From Roridomyces roridus (taxonomy: Eukaryota > Basidiomycota > Agaricomycetes > Agaricales > Mycenaceae): a stretch of DNA of 64,000 bases. Where the stretch lies: the NCBI GenBank assembly GCA_029378245.1, contig JARKIF010000007.1, positions 1,178,001 to 1,242,000 of the forward strand. Direction: 5' to 3'. Position numbers and translations under genes: made by a program. This document shows, piece by piece, positions 12,428-24,079 of this stretch; the stretch's first letter is position 1; every line of letters starts with the position of its first letter. A model generated the notes under the pieces. The model was not told the origin of the DNA, ran no database searches, and saw only the letters and a list, made by a program, of their open reading frames with translations.

Positions 12428-12514
12428 AGTGTACACTACAGTTCTCAATGAATCAAAGCACGAGCCGTTGTCGAGCACAAGTGGTGGGCAAAGGCATTAT
12501 ATTTGTAGGAATCT

Positions 12515-13083
12515 CTACTTGGATCTGTAACCGACTCGGTAGGTGAGATGTCCTCGTGTGACGGGGGGTTCCAGAGGGTATACTGCCGGGTCCCGTTCTT
12601 GCAAGCACATATCATTGAGTGCAGACGAAACAAGGTCGACGGGCGGCCAGGCAGTGGTTGCGCTGGTGCGAGGCCTCTTCGGGGAGCATGGGGCGGGCGA
12701 GGGGGTTGGCGAGGGGCGGCTCCGTTCTGCAGTACAGGTTGGACGATGTACTGCAAGAGAAGACTGTGACGCACTCTTATTCTTGGCCCTTCCTCCCTTG
12801 ATTCCCTCCAATTCCCCCTCGACAGCCTCGAGACGATTTTCCAGCTCGACAAGGCGCTCATTGAGGCGAGTGTCCTGTGGAGGTAGCGGTGCAAGGGGCT
12901 TGCGGTGCTGAGTTGTCGGCGGGTGTGATGATGGGCGCGGGCTCCAGGGCCGTAGTCGCATTCAGGCTCCGATGAGGAGACATGGGTCATGGACGAGGAC
13001 GAGCGGCGTAGAAGAGGAGGTGTCGAGTGTGGTGGGTAGGCATCAATTTGGTCGCCGTAAAAGGAAGGCTCCACAGGCTCCAC
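12515..13083 (-). CDS. Possible third transposon gene, coiled-coil hypothetical
   Basis: Two overlapping frames look coding. The 5' part (from 13083) begins MEPVEPSFYGDQIDAY; the 3' part carries a heptad-like coiled coil (LNERLVELENRLEAVEGELE) and ends at 12515. A splice from about 12983 to 12917 (weak donor GTCTCC, acceptor CTCAG) would join the two frames, but I cannot confirm it. No known domain is seen. It lies inside the transposon and converges on the DUF6698-like gene. It could also be a decayed passenger or a chance frame in GC-rich sequence. Confidence 0.35.
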
Positions 13084-13499
13084 CTGCTGACGTATATTAG
13101 GCCGGCAGCACTGAGCTCGTGACTCGACCTCTCTTGACCTTCGACCACTACCATCTCCTCACCCAGTAAGTCTCCGCCCTCTCCCCTTGGTCTCGCCCTC
13201 ATCATCTCTGTTCGGCAGCTTGCTTACGTTACCTACTTCCGTATGTCTCCTCTTGCACCACATTGACCCTTCTGATATCGCGTCGCAGGCGTCATCTTGA
13301 GCCCGTTTCAGTCGCTCATCTCGGGTGCGCACTTTTCTCACCGACCAAGACTCATCCCGCAGGCCCGGTGCATCTTGATAGTCAGTTGTAGTAGGAATGA
13401 ATATACTGTTTATCTTCCATGTCGCGTACGTGGGTGTTCACTGGGGTCCCGGGAGCGTAGTGTTTTTTTTTTGAGCTTCCAGGGATGCTCGGTTTTAAC

Positions 13500-13712
13500 T
13501 AGTTACAATCTTGAAATCGGTTAAAATTGGTTGCAATCTCGAAATCAGTTAAAATTGGTCGCAATCTCGAAATCAGTTAAAATCGGTTGAAACCACCATT
13601 GTAAGTGTTATAACCGGGTGAAAAAATTTCAGCATTGTAACCAATCACAACCAGTTTCGACCCGTTATTTCCCACTTTGGATTTTTGCGACATCCCCTCT
13701 AAACCCACATCT
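13500..13712. repeat. Right terminal/subterminal repeats of the transposon
   Basis: A unit of about 28 bp with the core GAAATCAGTTAAAATTGGT is repeated three times between 13505 and 13587, followed by looser ATAACC/GGTTAC motifs and the inverted end TTTTGCGACA at 13683-13692. The direct repeat CCCACATCT follows at 13704. Confidence 0.65.
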
Positions 13713-16700
13713 TTGATCTCTATCTCAGTCTGGACGCCTCGCTGCGATTGCACTAACTATCTATTCTCAGGTATCGATAATCCGGTGTCCCGCATTCCGT
13801 ATCATCTGCCCTGTCAGATTGACGCTGGCACTCAAGGTCGCCGCGCCACGCCTTGTCATTCTCCCGCGGCGCAACTGGAGCTGTTATTTGCTCGATCGGA
13901 TAGACGCTGGGAAGCATCGTGACGCGGCGTCTAGAGGTCCACTCCATCTGGGCTTTAATCGAGGTGTAATGAAAAAGGACTCGTTGGTCTTCAATGACTG
14001 CGGAAAGCTCCCAAATCTAGTTCCACCTCGCCCAATACCTGGACTTTGTCTCCAAATCAACGAAAACCCAAGTTGAGTGAGGCTTTATTTGTACTAGTTT
14101 CTATACATTCACGGCCGAATAAACGAAGGTGCGGCAATTGTCGACGGAACTTCCGAGGGACGGTATCTGTCCCAGTTCTTGGTCTCACTCACAGTTGCTT
14201 TGGAAACTCAGTTCCGTCTGTCTATGTATACAGAAAGCTGGAATTGAAGTTTTCGGACAACATCGGCGATGTTGCAGCCTCGTCTGTATGAGTCCCGAGT
14301 TGCACACAAGGTTCTCCGTTCCCGTACCGAGTGCTTCCAGGCTCGGAAAAAAATTCATCAAGAACTTTCTCCAGGGATAAGCGGTCTTGCTGTCCGTTTT
14401 GAAGCCACAAACATTCCCGGATCTTCCGTGATGCTGCTTTTTTTGATTCTGGTTGCTGAGGAAACAGGCTGCAGGGAAGCGCCGACGTTTATTTTCAGGT
14501 CAAGCACTTGCCATTCACCGATCTTGCATCAAGTCCAACAAAGGTGGTGTCGTTGACTGCAGGTGGCGCGAGGTATGTAATGATAATGTTCTATTCTACA
14601 GCATTGTTGCGACATGGACACTGCTTTTCAATTTATGTCGATGTCGAAGTTGGATAGCTGTTCCTATGTTGTTAGAGAAAATCAACATCGTTCGCTTCGT
14701 TGCTTTCGAGTCCCGTATATTCACGGTACTGTTGGCCTGCAAGTTGATATGAATCCTAAGATGATACAAGCACAGGGTAGGGCGGTATACATGGCCATGT
14801 GAAAGTTCGCAAGCCGACACAAGGTCAGTCGAGGTGGTTCCGCTGAGATCAACACACGTCTGAATGCACTTCAAACCTGCGCATCTGGACAGCCAGCAGG
14901 CGTGTACGCTTGTTTCATCGACAGTGGATCGAGTCAATTTATATGATGACTGCTATCAACGATAATCAACCTGGAGCCAGTCAGCGGGCAGTCATCATCC
15001 TCCCCTTGACCGCGCGCTGTCCGATGACTCAATTCACTTCAATTCACGGCCGATAACTGGACAACTGGATGGTTAATCCATACGCCTTGCCAGCATCCCT
15101 CATCGCACCCGCAGGAACGACGTTCCTGAAAAAGCCAACAAAAACGTAGCACAGCCACATGCATTCGTCATGCGTAACGGTCGGAAAGGCATACAAAGTG
15201 CTGCATGTTTGCGGAAGCGAAACTACACCCATACCCGATATACATACAGCTACCTTCTCGCCTAGGTTAAAGTGGTTGTTCATTTTTATCCGCGGTGCGC
15301 AGCGTCGATATCTTATTTCCGCATGTGTTGATTGTTCCGCCAGTCTGCGGCGCCGGGTGAATGGGCGGTATACGAGGACGAGACGGGAGGAATAACAAGG
15401 ATAGGATGACGACGGTTTTCGGGTCCCTGATAAGGAGGTGACCCCTATAGTTTGATATTGCATTCCGTGCCGATCCAAATAATTCCGTTTTTGATCCCGG
15501 AAGAATAGTGGTTGCGAATATGCTTCCGCGGGTTAGATCCCATTGTTGCAGGCACGATTATGTGCGTTGTGCAGACTGGAGAAAAATCCAGGACGTTGGT
15601 AATTGAGGTTTTTCGGAATTTGCATGGTTCGACATTGCAGCCAGTGGGAAGGAGAGGAGAGCCAAAGAACAAAGGCGGGAAGCAAAGAGACGAGTTTGTC
15701 GACCCAACGGAGGCCACAGGAACTCTTGAACCGAGGTAGTTTACCAGCAGGGACAGTTATCAGGGTGGGTATTAAAATAGCGTGGTCGTTTCTTCCTTGT
15801 CAACGAAAGCTGTGGAACCAGGGTATAAGAGAACTGGTCCCCGAGTCAAACGACGTTGTTGGAACAAGAAAAGACACATACAACGGTAACGGTCCTGGAA
15901 TTTTGGATCAGAGTGACGGACCCACCGGAGAGTATGATCCCGCTGATTGATCGGTTTTTGAAGAGCAGGAGAATACGTCGGGCAGTGACACTATGTCCGC
16001 AACGCATCGGCGGCCGAGGTGAGGTATTTCGCGTTTGCTTTCACCTTGGTGCCCGAGATGCCGGCATGCCGACTTTGGGTTCTGTTTCATTTGCGGGAAG
16101 TTCATTCATACATACGCGGCGTCAGTTTGTATTCGGGAAAGTCCAGGAGGTGGAGTCACGGGCGGGCTGAAACGACGGCGGGGGGCGGGGTGATATCCCC
16201 AAATATACCATGTTTGGCCAAGAGCGGCGCAGCCTGGCTGAATTTTGCGAAAGATGTCGGGGCCGAATTGTCGGGAGAACTTGACAGAGTTTATGGGGTG
16301 GCACAGCCTAACCGGATATCAGTGTTGGCGGCAAGAGTCAAAGGGACAGGAAGAAGCCTATTAACATGTGGGCAGCGGCGCAGCAGCCAATACTGAGCGA
16401 GGGTGGAGTATGAAGACGGTGACCTCGGAAATTGAGAACTCTGTAGTTTAACCACACCTTTGTGTCGAGGCTTGTTGGGTGTTTAATTTCAAGCACACGT
16501 GCAGCGGGGCAGGTTTGAAGAATGGACGGAACAAGGATGACTTGGGTAGCTCTCACGCAGGGCGGGTGTGAATGTGTGGAAAAAGAACAAAGGACGCCCA
16601 GTGCCATTGTTTGCTTTGTATTCTTCATGTTGCTCCCACAGAGCTGGCGCTTGACAAAAGATCGAGTCACACCGTGTTCTGGGTGATTGTTATCGAAGGG

Positions 16701-17184
16701 CAGAGTCATTTATAGCCCGATTCCTGGGGAAATTCTGGAGAAAGGCCCTGTTTGATTACAATTTCCAAGATCGGGTACCCGGGCAAGGGTTGTTTATAGC
16801 GGGATGAACAAGTATGATTGGTGCATCAAAACGGAAGGGTGGGAACCTTGTTGCAAAAGTGGCGTAACGGCGGTCAATGGCCAAGGCCGAAACGGGCTAG
16901 GACGGACGAATTGACTCTGGCTCTGGCTAGGGGCTGGGGAGACGTAGAGCTGAGCTGAGATCGCGGGAGATCGAGAAGGGGTGTTGGAAGAGTGGTGGGG
17001 GTCCGTCGGGAGGGAAGGAATACAATAGCGAAGACCAGGTGTTGTGGAACGGAGACGGTTGGGGATAACAGGCGATTGAGCGGCAGGCTGGGATAGAAGC
17101 CACGCATATGTACAGCTGTTTGCCCTGTTGATAGCTCTTTTTGGGAGCGCCCGTGTACTCCACTGCTCTCTCCTCCCCACCACC
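13713..17184. other. Long gene-poor stretch
   Basis: No protein family is recognisable on either strand over about 3.4 kb. Open frames up to about 140 codons exist (for example 15044-15478 minus), but they lack splice-consistent extension and conserved motifs. It may be degraded repeat DNA or promoter-distal filler. I see no terminal repeats. Confidence 0.4.
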
Positions 17185-17931
17185 ATGACCGTCGCCCTCC
17201 CATACCTCCACGGCCCCAGGCCAGCAAAGCGCGCCAGACGTACCGCGACCACTGTCCTCGCAGGCGACTTTGACGTCAGTCCTCCGCGCGACGTGTTGAC
17301 CAGCCTGCTGAACGGCGTGGGCCCATACACGCCGATGCTGCGCACGGATGACGACGAGATAAGGAGACAGAGGAAACGCGAAAAGAAGGAGCGTGAACGG
17401 GAGAGGAAACGGGCTCTCCTGGCCGCCAGGGCCATCGAAAAGCCTTCCGCAGAGGCAGCCGAGGCAACTTCAAGCGCGAGTGCTCCTCTGACGATAACTC
17501 TGCCGCAGCCTTCGACTAGCACCTTCTGGCGAGCACGGCCTTCTATCCACATTGCCACCCTGCAGCGTTCCGTGTCCGTGACACCGCCGCCTTTCACATC
17601 TCCTCCACCGCTACTATCCACCCCGGCTTCGACGCCCGGCCCATCGAATTCATCCAGTACCTCGAGGACGTCATCCAAGCGACCACGCACGCCTGATGAC
17701 GACGAGGACATTGTTCGCGACCATCACGCGCCGCCACACTCTGCTCCGGTACGGAAGCCGCGCGTCCCAGCGAAGAAGGGCTGGAAGGGCTGGGTGGATA
17801 TCGAGGATTCTCCGCCGCCACCATCGGAGAAGTTGATCAATCTAGATGCAGTCCCCGTTCTGCAGGAACGGCGAACACGCAGTGGCAAAAACTTTGACGC
17901 CATCGGGGTCGGTAAGGAAGGATGGGTCTAA
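17185..17931 (+). CDS. Basic, proline/serine-rich hypothetical protein
   Basis: A single-exon frame of 248 residues starting at an ATG with strong context (CCACCATGACC). It carries a basic patch (RPAKRARRT), an ordered-looking stretch (FDVSPPRDVLTSLLNGVGPY), a charged helix rich in Arg/Lys/Glu (about residues 60-80), a long Pro/Ser/Thr region, and a C-terminal block KKGWKGWVDIEDSPPPPSE followed by INLDAVPVLQERRTRSGKNF. The conserved-looking C-terminal block suggests a nuclear protein with a short interaction motif. I do not recognise the family. Upstream in-frame codons to 17128 exist but lack a better start. Confidence 0.62.
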   Translation: MTVALPYLHGPRPAKRARRTATTVLAGDFDVSPPRDVLTSLLNGVGPYTPMLRTDDDEIRRQRKREKKERERERKRALLAARAIEKPSAEAAEATSSASAPLTITLPQPSTSTFWRARPSIHIATLQRSVSVTPPPFTSPPPLLSTPASTPGPSNSSSTSRTSSKRPRTPDDDEDIVRDHHAPPHSAPVRKPRVPAKKGWKGWVDIEDSPPPPSEKLINLDAVPVLQERRTRSGKNFDAIGVGKEGWV

Positions 17932-18393
17932 AGTAAGTGGCTACGCAGGTTTCCTTTCGACCATCGCTGACCGGACTTTGCTAGACGCAGTGCTACTTGC
18001 TCCCGGAAGCACCTTGAGGCCGCCCCAGTGCACCGGCGCGTGCCTCCTTTGCCAGGGTTCCCTGACAGACTCTTTGGTGTGGCCCGTCTTACAACTCGTT
18101 TTTGTTATCGCTGCTGTCCGGCTTGTTTCTTGTATTTTTCTCGTCATAATCGTCCTGCTCGCGGGGATCTACTACCGCGGGCCACTCGGCGGTCTTTCTT
18201 CGGTCGTTAACTGAGAGTCTTGTATGTCTGGAAGATGGAGTTACAATAAAATATATTTTTACTGCGATACATGGACGCAAACCGGAGTGAATACCTGCTT
18301 AGCGAGGTCTTCGGAGTAAATAGCCGTCAATATCTTCTCCTCCCGACCACCACTCTCACGTCTTTGACCGTATCCTGCACCGCCAACTCGGCC
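17932..18393. other. Intergenic stretch, no gene seen
   Basis: It holds the 3' flank of the hypothetical gene (a GTAAGT at 17934 suggests a possible 3'UTR intron) and the promoter side of the GTPase gene. No motif beyond this is clear. Confidence 0.4.
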
Positions 18394-20010
18394 ATGGCGC
18401 TCACGCATATACCCTTCCCGCCGTTGCCAATCCCGCCGTCATGGTTTCCCGGCCACATGATGAGATTCCACCGGATGCTTCCGTCCTTGCTCACACAAAC
18501 CGACGTCGTTCTCGAACTCAGAGACTCGCGGCTCCCTCTGACCAGCATAAATGGCACTCTGGAAGGTGAGGATTGATGCTTTCGCTCTGTCATGTGGCCA
18601 TTCCATGTGCGGACGCTGAGCCCAATAGGAGAATTATACGAGCTTCCGTTTTGATACAGGTGCTCTACAGAAATGGAGGCTGGAACGTGGATGGGATCCC
18701 AACGACGCCACACGACGCGTGGTGAACAGCAGTGCTTGTGAACGCATCGTCGTTTTCAATAAACGCGATCTTGTGCCCGAGTGGGGTCTTGAGGTAATTT
18801 CAATGCAGCAGTAAAAGAATTAATTTTCAGACTCCTCCTCGCAGCCTTTTCGAAAAGCAATGTCCAGTCGATTTCCGGACCAACAATTCATGTTTGCATC
18901 TTGGCAACGGCCGCGAGATATACGGACCCTGAGTGAACTGCTGGTAAGTATGTTGTATCCTCCTACGATATTGACCGCCTAAACTAATCTGCATGAAGAC
19001 ATAGCCAAGAAATATCCATACGCAATGGAGCTGAATGTGCTGGTTCTCGGCATGCCTAACGTCGGCAAGTCGACCCTGTTGAACGCACTTAGGAACATGG
19101 GGATCAAGGGCCGTAAGTATTGGTTTCGTTCTACGTAATTGCCACTAAAACTAATGTATGATAGCGACTCCAAAGGCCTTCCGGACCTCGGCGAACCCTG
19201 GTCTAACGCAGGCCTTGTCGACGCGTCTGAAACTCTCGCTGTCGCCCCTAGTCTACGCGTTCGATTCACCGGGCGTCATGCTCCCTTTCCTGGGTCTCGG
19301 AGAAGAGGGAGCCGAACGAGGAGTGAAGCTCGCTCTCATCGGTACGTAAGATCCCTACCGGACTGTGGCCACCCACCGTAAATTTCGATTCATACAGCGG
19401 GAATTAAAGAAGGCATGTACGATGTCGAGGCTCTCGCGTCGTATCTCCTGTACAGGCTCAACATTTTAAACCCCGTCTGTAGGTGTACCATTCCATTCTT
19501 CATTCTATGTTTATCGGACTCATGGGAACACACGCAGCGCCGGCGTACTTGCAGCTTCTACCATCTGGATCGGTACCAACGATTGACATCGAAGAATTCC
19601 TCGAGGGCGTCGCACGGCGGATGGGTATGGTGAGAAAAGGAGGTGTTCCAGACCTTCGAAGGGCTGCGGTCTACTTTGTGCGATGGTGGCGCGAAGAAGG
19701 AGGGCTCATGTCCGCGTCTTCTGCTCTTCGAATTGCGGATGCTGCCTCGGGCTCTGGCGCCGTGACGCACGGCTGGGGCTTTGATCTTGAATGGCAGATC
19801 CGTGCGGAGGAACTCGCAGGTGGACGGGAACCGCAGGTGCTCGTACAGGAGAAGATGGAGGAATGCATCGACCGGCATTTGGCGAAATTGACACAGGAGG
19901 AATTGGCGGAGAATAATGTCAGTGCGACGCAGCGGAAGAAGCAGGCGGCGTTGGAGGAACAGGTTCGGAGAAAAGCCAAATATGCCAAGATGAAGCAACA
20001 ACAGCGGTAG
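18394..20010 (+). CDS. MTG1: Mitochondrial ribosome-assembly GTPase (MTG1/YlqF family)
   Basis: Exons 18394-18565, 18660-18793, 18845-18943, 18999-19112, 19165-19341, 19398-19478 and 19538-20010. The protein has the circularly permuted GTPase motif order: G4 NKRDL (VVFNKRDLVPEW), then G1 GMPNVGKSTLLN, G2-region TPKA and G3 DSPGV (AFDSPGVMLP). The start PSWFPGHMMRFHRML is typical of the YlqF/MTG1 family; the C-terminal domain (KEGMYDVEALASYLLYRLN) and a basic Lys/Arg-rich tail follow. Yeast Mtg1 acts on the mitochondrial large ribosomal subunit at the inner membrane. One join is imperfect: the intron 18944-18998 with the only sensible GT/AG borders leaves the frame one base short, so either splicing is unusual or the sequence has a 1-base error. 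Confidence 0.88.
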
Positions 20011-21170
20011 CTGCGCCGGACACTCTGGTGGGGTCTTGGTTTTACTTACGAACAACGAAAGAACATACTGCTCTCCGCTCCAATAACTTGGGTTTTCGGG
20101 ATGATGCCTATCATTCCAATTGGGATTCATTGTACGATGCACGTACGTCCATCTGGGTCCGGCCGAGTGAGTCCGTCCGTCCGTCTCCGTTCTTGCCTCT
20201 ATTCCCGGCCGAACTCGAACGCCACACCGCAGCAAGATCTGCAGATTTCATCAAGACTCGGGTACTGAGCTGACCGAAAAAAGTAGGTTCAGCAATGCCG
20301 CGTTGAGGTGAGTTGCAGCCGCGCTCTAATTATGGTCTCTGTGCGCAAGGTTGTCCTTTTTTCTTTGCGCTCGAATTCGAACACAAATCCTGCTTCAAAT
20401 GCTGACTCCTGCTAGTGGGGTCCACTTGATCGGGACGCGCCGCTGGATTCTCCGGCTCTCATCTTGTTCACAAGTTGTTTCATCTCCATTTTGGGCTTCA
20501 TTTCCATTGCTTGGCTGCAAATCCCAAGGCCGAATCCGAGCACAAGCTACTTGGACGATTGTATGGGTTGAGATAAGTATAGTTGCGAACTCGGGAGCCC
20601 CGTGGCCGCCCGAGCTCACACGGACAAATTTTCGGACTGGAGCTGATTTTTAGGTTTTTGGCGGCGCAAACAAAGCAGGAATCCTCCGTCAACTGGAAAT
20701 TCGCTGAAAAAAATCCACGCCCGTCAACGAAGAAGATTATTCTCTCGACTTCCATTGTTTTTTAACCACTCTTCGTACTTCCAACTTACCAAAGCGGAGA
20801 ATTCCAGAAAGTCTGATGATCCGCTTCGTACTCCGCCAAAGGACCCGGGTTCGTTCAATTCAATTTTGTCCGTATGCTTCCGCGTGTGACTGACAGGGCT
20901 CCCGTTCCTGCAAATAATTTTACAACACCTCCTCCAAGTCTTTAGCCAGGCCGCTGCCGCGAGCTCGCCCTGCCTGTTTGCCACCGTATACTACATTTAC
21001 ACCGGCCTTGGTGGATCTGCAGCGCCCTCCGCTACATTATTTCACTGTCGGCTACATGGAAGCTCTCGGGATGTTGTCGGGATGCAAATTTTTCGTACTT
21101 GGATCGAGAATTTCCTATTACCTTTTCATTGCTACTGAATCACAATTTGGCTACTACTACGCCTCCCCAC
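20011..21170. other. Gene-poor stretch
   Basis: No coding sequence or structured repeat is supported here. The frames on both strands are short and lack family motifs. Confidence 0.35.
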
Positions 21171-21640
21171 CACCCAATTCCGCAGCCGAAGTCCACTCCC
21201 AACGCGCGAAGCTAACCGCCGTAACCGAGTGCGAGCCAAGCGCGGCGCGAAGATGTAGATTGTCAACGACAGCATCTAGGCCGGCTTGCCGGGTGATCGG
21301 ATCAGACGCGGAACGGCGTAGGTGACACGGCCGGGTACGACGAGAAGGTCGACGAGCTCGAGAACGTCGAGAGGAGGCGAGTTGAGTCTCGGCGAATAGG
21401 CGAGTCGGGTTGTATCCGTGAGGGAAGAGAACGTAACCCGTAAGCCAAAGTAGCGCTGGAGATTAGACGAGGTAGAATCTACTGTACAGGAGATTGTACC
21501 CAACATTATATAGTAACCTCGTCAGGAGTTCGCTCCTGTGTGATCGGACCCTGTCCCTTAATATCCTCCTGACTCAATAGAGTCCCGGTGGAGCCACCCC
21601 TGTGGCCCTGTGTGTAACCACAATCATCCTCTCCTAATAT
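21170..21640 (-). mobile_element. Probable copia-type LTR remnant (solo LTR)
   Basis: Read on the minus strand, a stretch rich in promoter-like features (a TATATAA-like box at about 21505-21513, next to TGTTGGGTACAATCTCC) is followed by a CT/CG-rich transcribed-looking part. A short hairpin CAGGAG-TTCG-CTCCTG lies upstream of the box. The layout resembles copia LTRs of mushrooms as I remember them. No gag-pol coding, primer-binding site or second LTR is visible, so it would be a solo or truncated LTR with uncertain limits. Confidence 0.38.
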
Positions 21641-21671
21641 GCATCATGATCCATTGCCGAGGGATCACTGG

Positions 21672-21875
21672 TTGACATGTGTTTCCCCCCTTGTCGGGTT
21701 CTAACACTGCACGATAGGTTCTATACCAAGAACCCATGTTACGCCGGGCATGTACTTCTGTCCCTTCACTGGTTGACCGTTGACATGTGTCTGGGACTCC
21801 TCGTCGGGTTCTGACACTGCGCGTCGGGTTCTGTCCTAGCAACCCTTCCCGCGCTGGGCATGTACTGCTGCCCTC
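21672..21875. repeat. Degenerate tandem duplication of about 105 bp
   Basis: Two units share TTGACATGTGT, GTCGGGTTCT, ACACTGC, GGTTCT, AACCC and GGGCATGTACT in the same order (about 21672-21763 and 21779-21875), with substitutions between them. No coding function is visible. It could belong to the neighbouring LTR remnant. Confidence 0.6.
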
Positions 21876-22859
21876 GTATCCGAGTGGTACTTCCCCTGGG
21901 ACTATCCACTCCTTGTTCAGGCGGGCGACATCCATCTCTCGAGGAAGGACTTGTCATGCATGGACCGAACATACATTTGTTGATGATAACGAATCTCGTG
22001 ATCCGTAACTGATGACGGTGATGGCATCACCGGATCAGTCGGCAAGCGCTGGTTTCGTGACATAGATACGGGTGCGGCAGTGCGTTGAATAGACCAAATG
22101 GATGAATCTGAGTATGTGTTAGTCCACTTGTGCCGCAGAAAAGATTTAAGACAGGAAGATGCATACCGCCACTCCAGTCACTCCGGTGGCGCAAGACTGC
22201 CCAAGAGAAAAAACATGCAACGAGGGTCAATCTGCGGACGCGTTAGCAAGCAAGAAGGAAGACAAGGAGGGCCATTGTTGTCCTGTTGTCGCTAGACACA
22301 ATGCAATATATTGCCTACGTAGATGGCACCTGGAGGTATTAGATGAATTCGGACCCACACCTCCCATAGTGAGCATCTACGGCAAGAGGTATCAGAAAGG
22401 GCAACACAAACGAAAAGTCGGGTAGACAACTCTGTTTGACCCACCTCCCCGCGCACCCTACGCGGACCCTGCATCTGTTAATGCCTCGCGCTACTCCACG
22501 CCACGGTACACGTTCGGACCTGCTCTACACGCGGTCGACCGACTCGGAAGCTCCGGTGGAGCCTAGAAACAACGCCAGTAAGAGCGTGTAAGGGGACAGA
22601 AAATCACTCCAGGTAGTTGTCAAGTAGTCTCACGTAGCCAGACCTTTGACTGGTTGACGTTACAAGTAAGTAAAGGACCCCTGATAATAGGTGGGAAGGC
22701 CTGTTGCGGCCGGGAGGCTTACTGTCGGGACAATGTCGGAAAAACATGATCCGAATTATAATTGGACGTGGCTATTATGGGATGATAAGCGATTGTAATA
22801 GATTGTGATCAATTTCTCTCAAATGTGTGCATTGTGATGTGCCGCCTCTTAATGTATGT
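21876..22859. other. Gene-poor stretch
   Basis: No gene, RNA or clear repeat is supported in this part. Confidence 0.35.
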
Positions 22860-22867
22860 GACGGCCG

Positions 22868-23392
22868 TAAGGCTCCAACCGTTTCGTTTCCGTTTGCCAT
22901 TCTGGACAAACAGAACGGAAACGGAAAGGAAACCGTTTGCAACCGTTTTCAAACGGTTTCCGAACGGTTAAATTGGGGATCACCCTTTTACAGTGGTCAG
23001 GGTAGTCCTGCGGTCTCCAGGATGGTGTCGTACATGTAGGAAACCGTTTGAGAGGCATTAAAGTCAGTCTCAAGCCATTCTGAAGCTCATCAGAGATTTG
23101 CCCGTGTTCATCAGTCCGGCGAAGCGGTTGCCGACCACTCTGTGCTCAATTTCACAGCAGTGATTTGGTTGAAATTGCCTGTGGTGGAAGAGACTGCTGG
23201 ACAGAAATGTGAGGGCTTGTGGGGGTGCAAGGCGGGTGCCACAAGTGGAAGGGACTCGACTGATTTCGAGCACCCACAGCTTGGCCAACGGAAACCGTTT
23301 TCAAACCGTTTCCCAAGACTGACAAACAAAACGGAAATAAAAACCGTTTTTTTAGAAGAAACGGTTTGAAAACGGAAAAGGTTGGAGCCTTA
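22868..23392. mobile_element. Non-autonomous hAT-like element (MITE), 525 bp
   Basis: It begins TAAGGCTCCAACC and ends with the inverted GGTTGGAGCCTTA. Both ends continue with multiple GTTTCCG/CGGAAAC and AAACGGTTT blocks in inverted arrangement. A perfect 8-bp target duplication GACGGCCG flanks it (22860-22867 and 23393-23400), which is the hAT size. It has no transposase coding frame, so it must be mobilised in trans. The preserved target duplication suggests a fairly recent insertion. Confidence 0.88.
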
Positions 23393-23400
23393 GACGGCCG

Positions 23401-24071
23401 TATCTTGTGTATCCCGTGAGGTTTCTGCCCATCCCTACTCATCATTTTTCCTGGGCCCGCTTTCCCCATCTAATAAACTTCCAGCGTTGTGTAAGGCCAG
23501 AGTGACCAGTGGTGCTCATCTCTCTATGTATGTTATGTACATCCTCATCTTGTATATTCTCGTGCCACCAAGGGTGTGCATGGAAAGGGGTGGCTACTAG
23601 TGGGCAAATTTAAATTTGGTACAGATAGTGCGGGTGTGGATGGCACCCAGCCACCAAGCAGCTGAGCTAGTGAACAAAAGTGAAGGACTGTTGTTCTCTC
23701 GACAGACAATAACCAGCAAACCAAATGTGCAGCAGCACACACATTGACAGGACCGTGGTGTATTCCTATGGCTGGCAAGATGGCCCAGGCTACAAGCAAC
23801 TGAGGGAATACAGGTGTGTGTGTGTGTATCTAAAGTAAAGTAGCTGCTGTATATAGACAGGCTGTGTATGGAAGGCTGTACTGCGGGAGATAGACAGATC
23901 CATGATGTAGGGATGGACAGGTGACAGGTGACAGATCCATGATGAGAAGTGATTATAAATGAATTAATTATACACAGAGAAGATCCCTGTAATTCTCAGC
24001 ACATTTGGCAAGGGAGCATGGTATGCAGCGGGACACCAATGAGTGGTCCAGAACTAATATAGCAATCCTCA
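23401..24071. other. Gene-poor stretch with a GT microsatellite
   Basis: It contains a short (GT)n run near 23812-23827 and a local duplication around ACAGATCCATGATG (23894 and 23931). No coding frame is supported. Confidence 0.4.
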
Positions 24072-24079
24072 TTGCTGTT

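Larger units (their letters stand above)
7206..13712. mobile_element. Plavaka/KDZ-type DNA transposon, apparently full length
   Basis: The left end begins near 7214 with TGTCGCAAAA and the right end carries its inverted copy TTTTGCGACA ending at 13692. A 9-bp direct repeat CCCACATCT flanks the unit (7206-7214 and 13704-13712) and may be the target-site duplication; the right copy lies 11 bp outside the inverted motif, so the exact boundary is uncertain. Both ends hold AT-rich subterminal motifs of the type AACTGATTTTAACC / GGTTAAAATTGGT; at the right end a unit of about 28 bp is repeated three times (13505-13587). Inside are a transposase on the minus strand and at least one companion gene on the plus strand, divergently arranged from 10770-10883. 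Confidence 0.72.

Noticed and set aside
13819..14076. 85-codon frame just outside the transposon
   Set aside because: It has no recognisable domain and cannot be joined to further exons.
15044..15478. 144-codon minus-strand frame in the gene-poor stretch
   Set aside because: Its composition is unlike the neighbouring genes and it shows no family motif, splice extension or start context.
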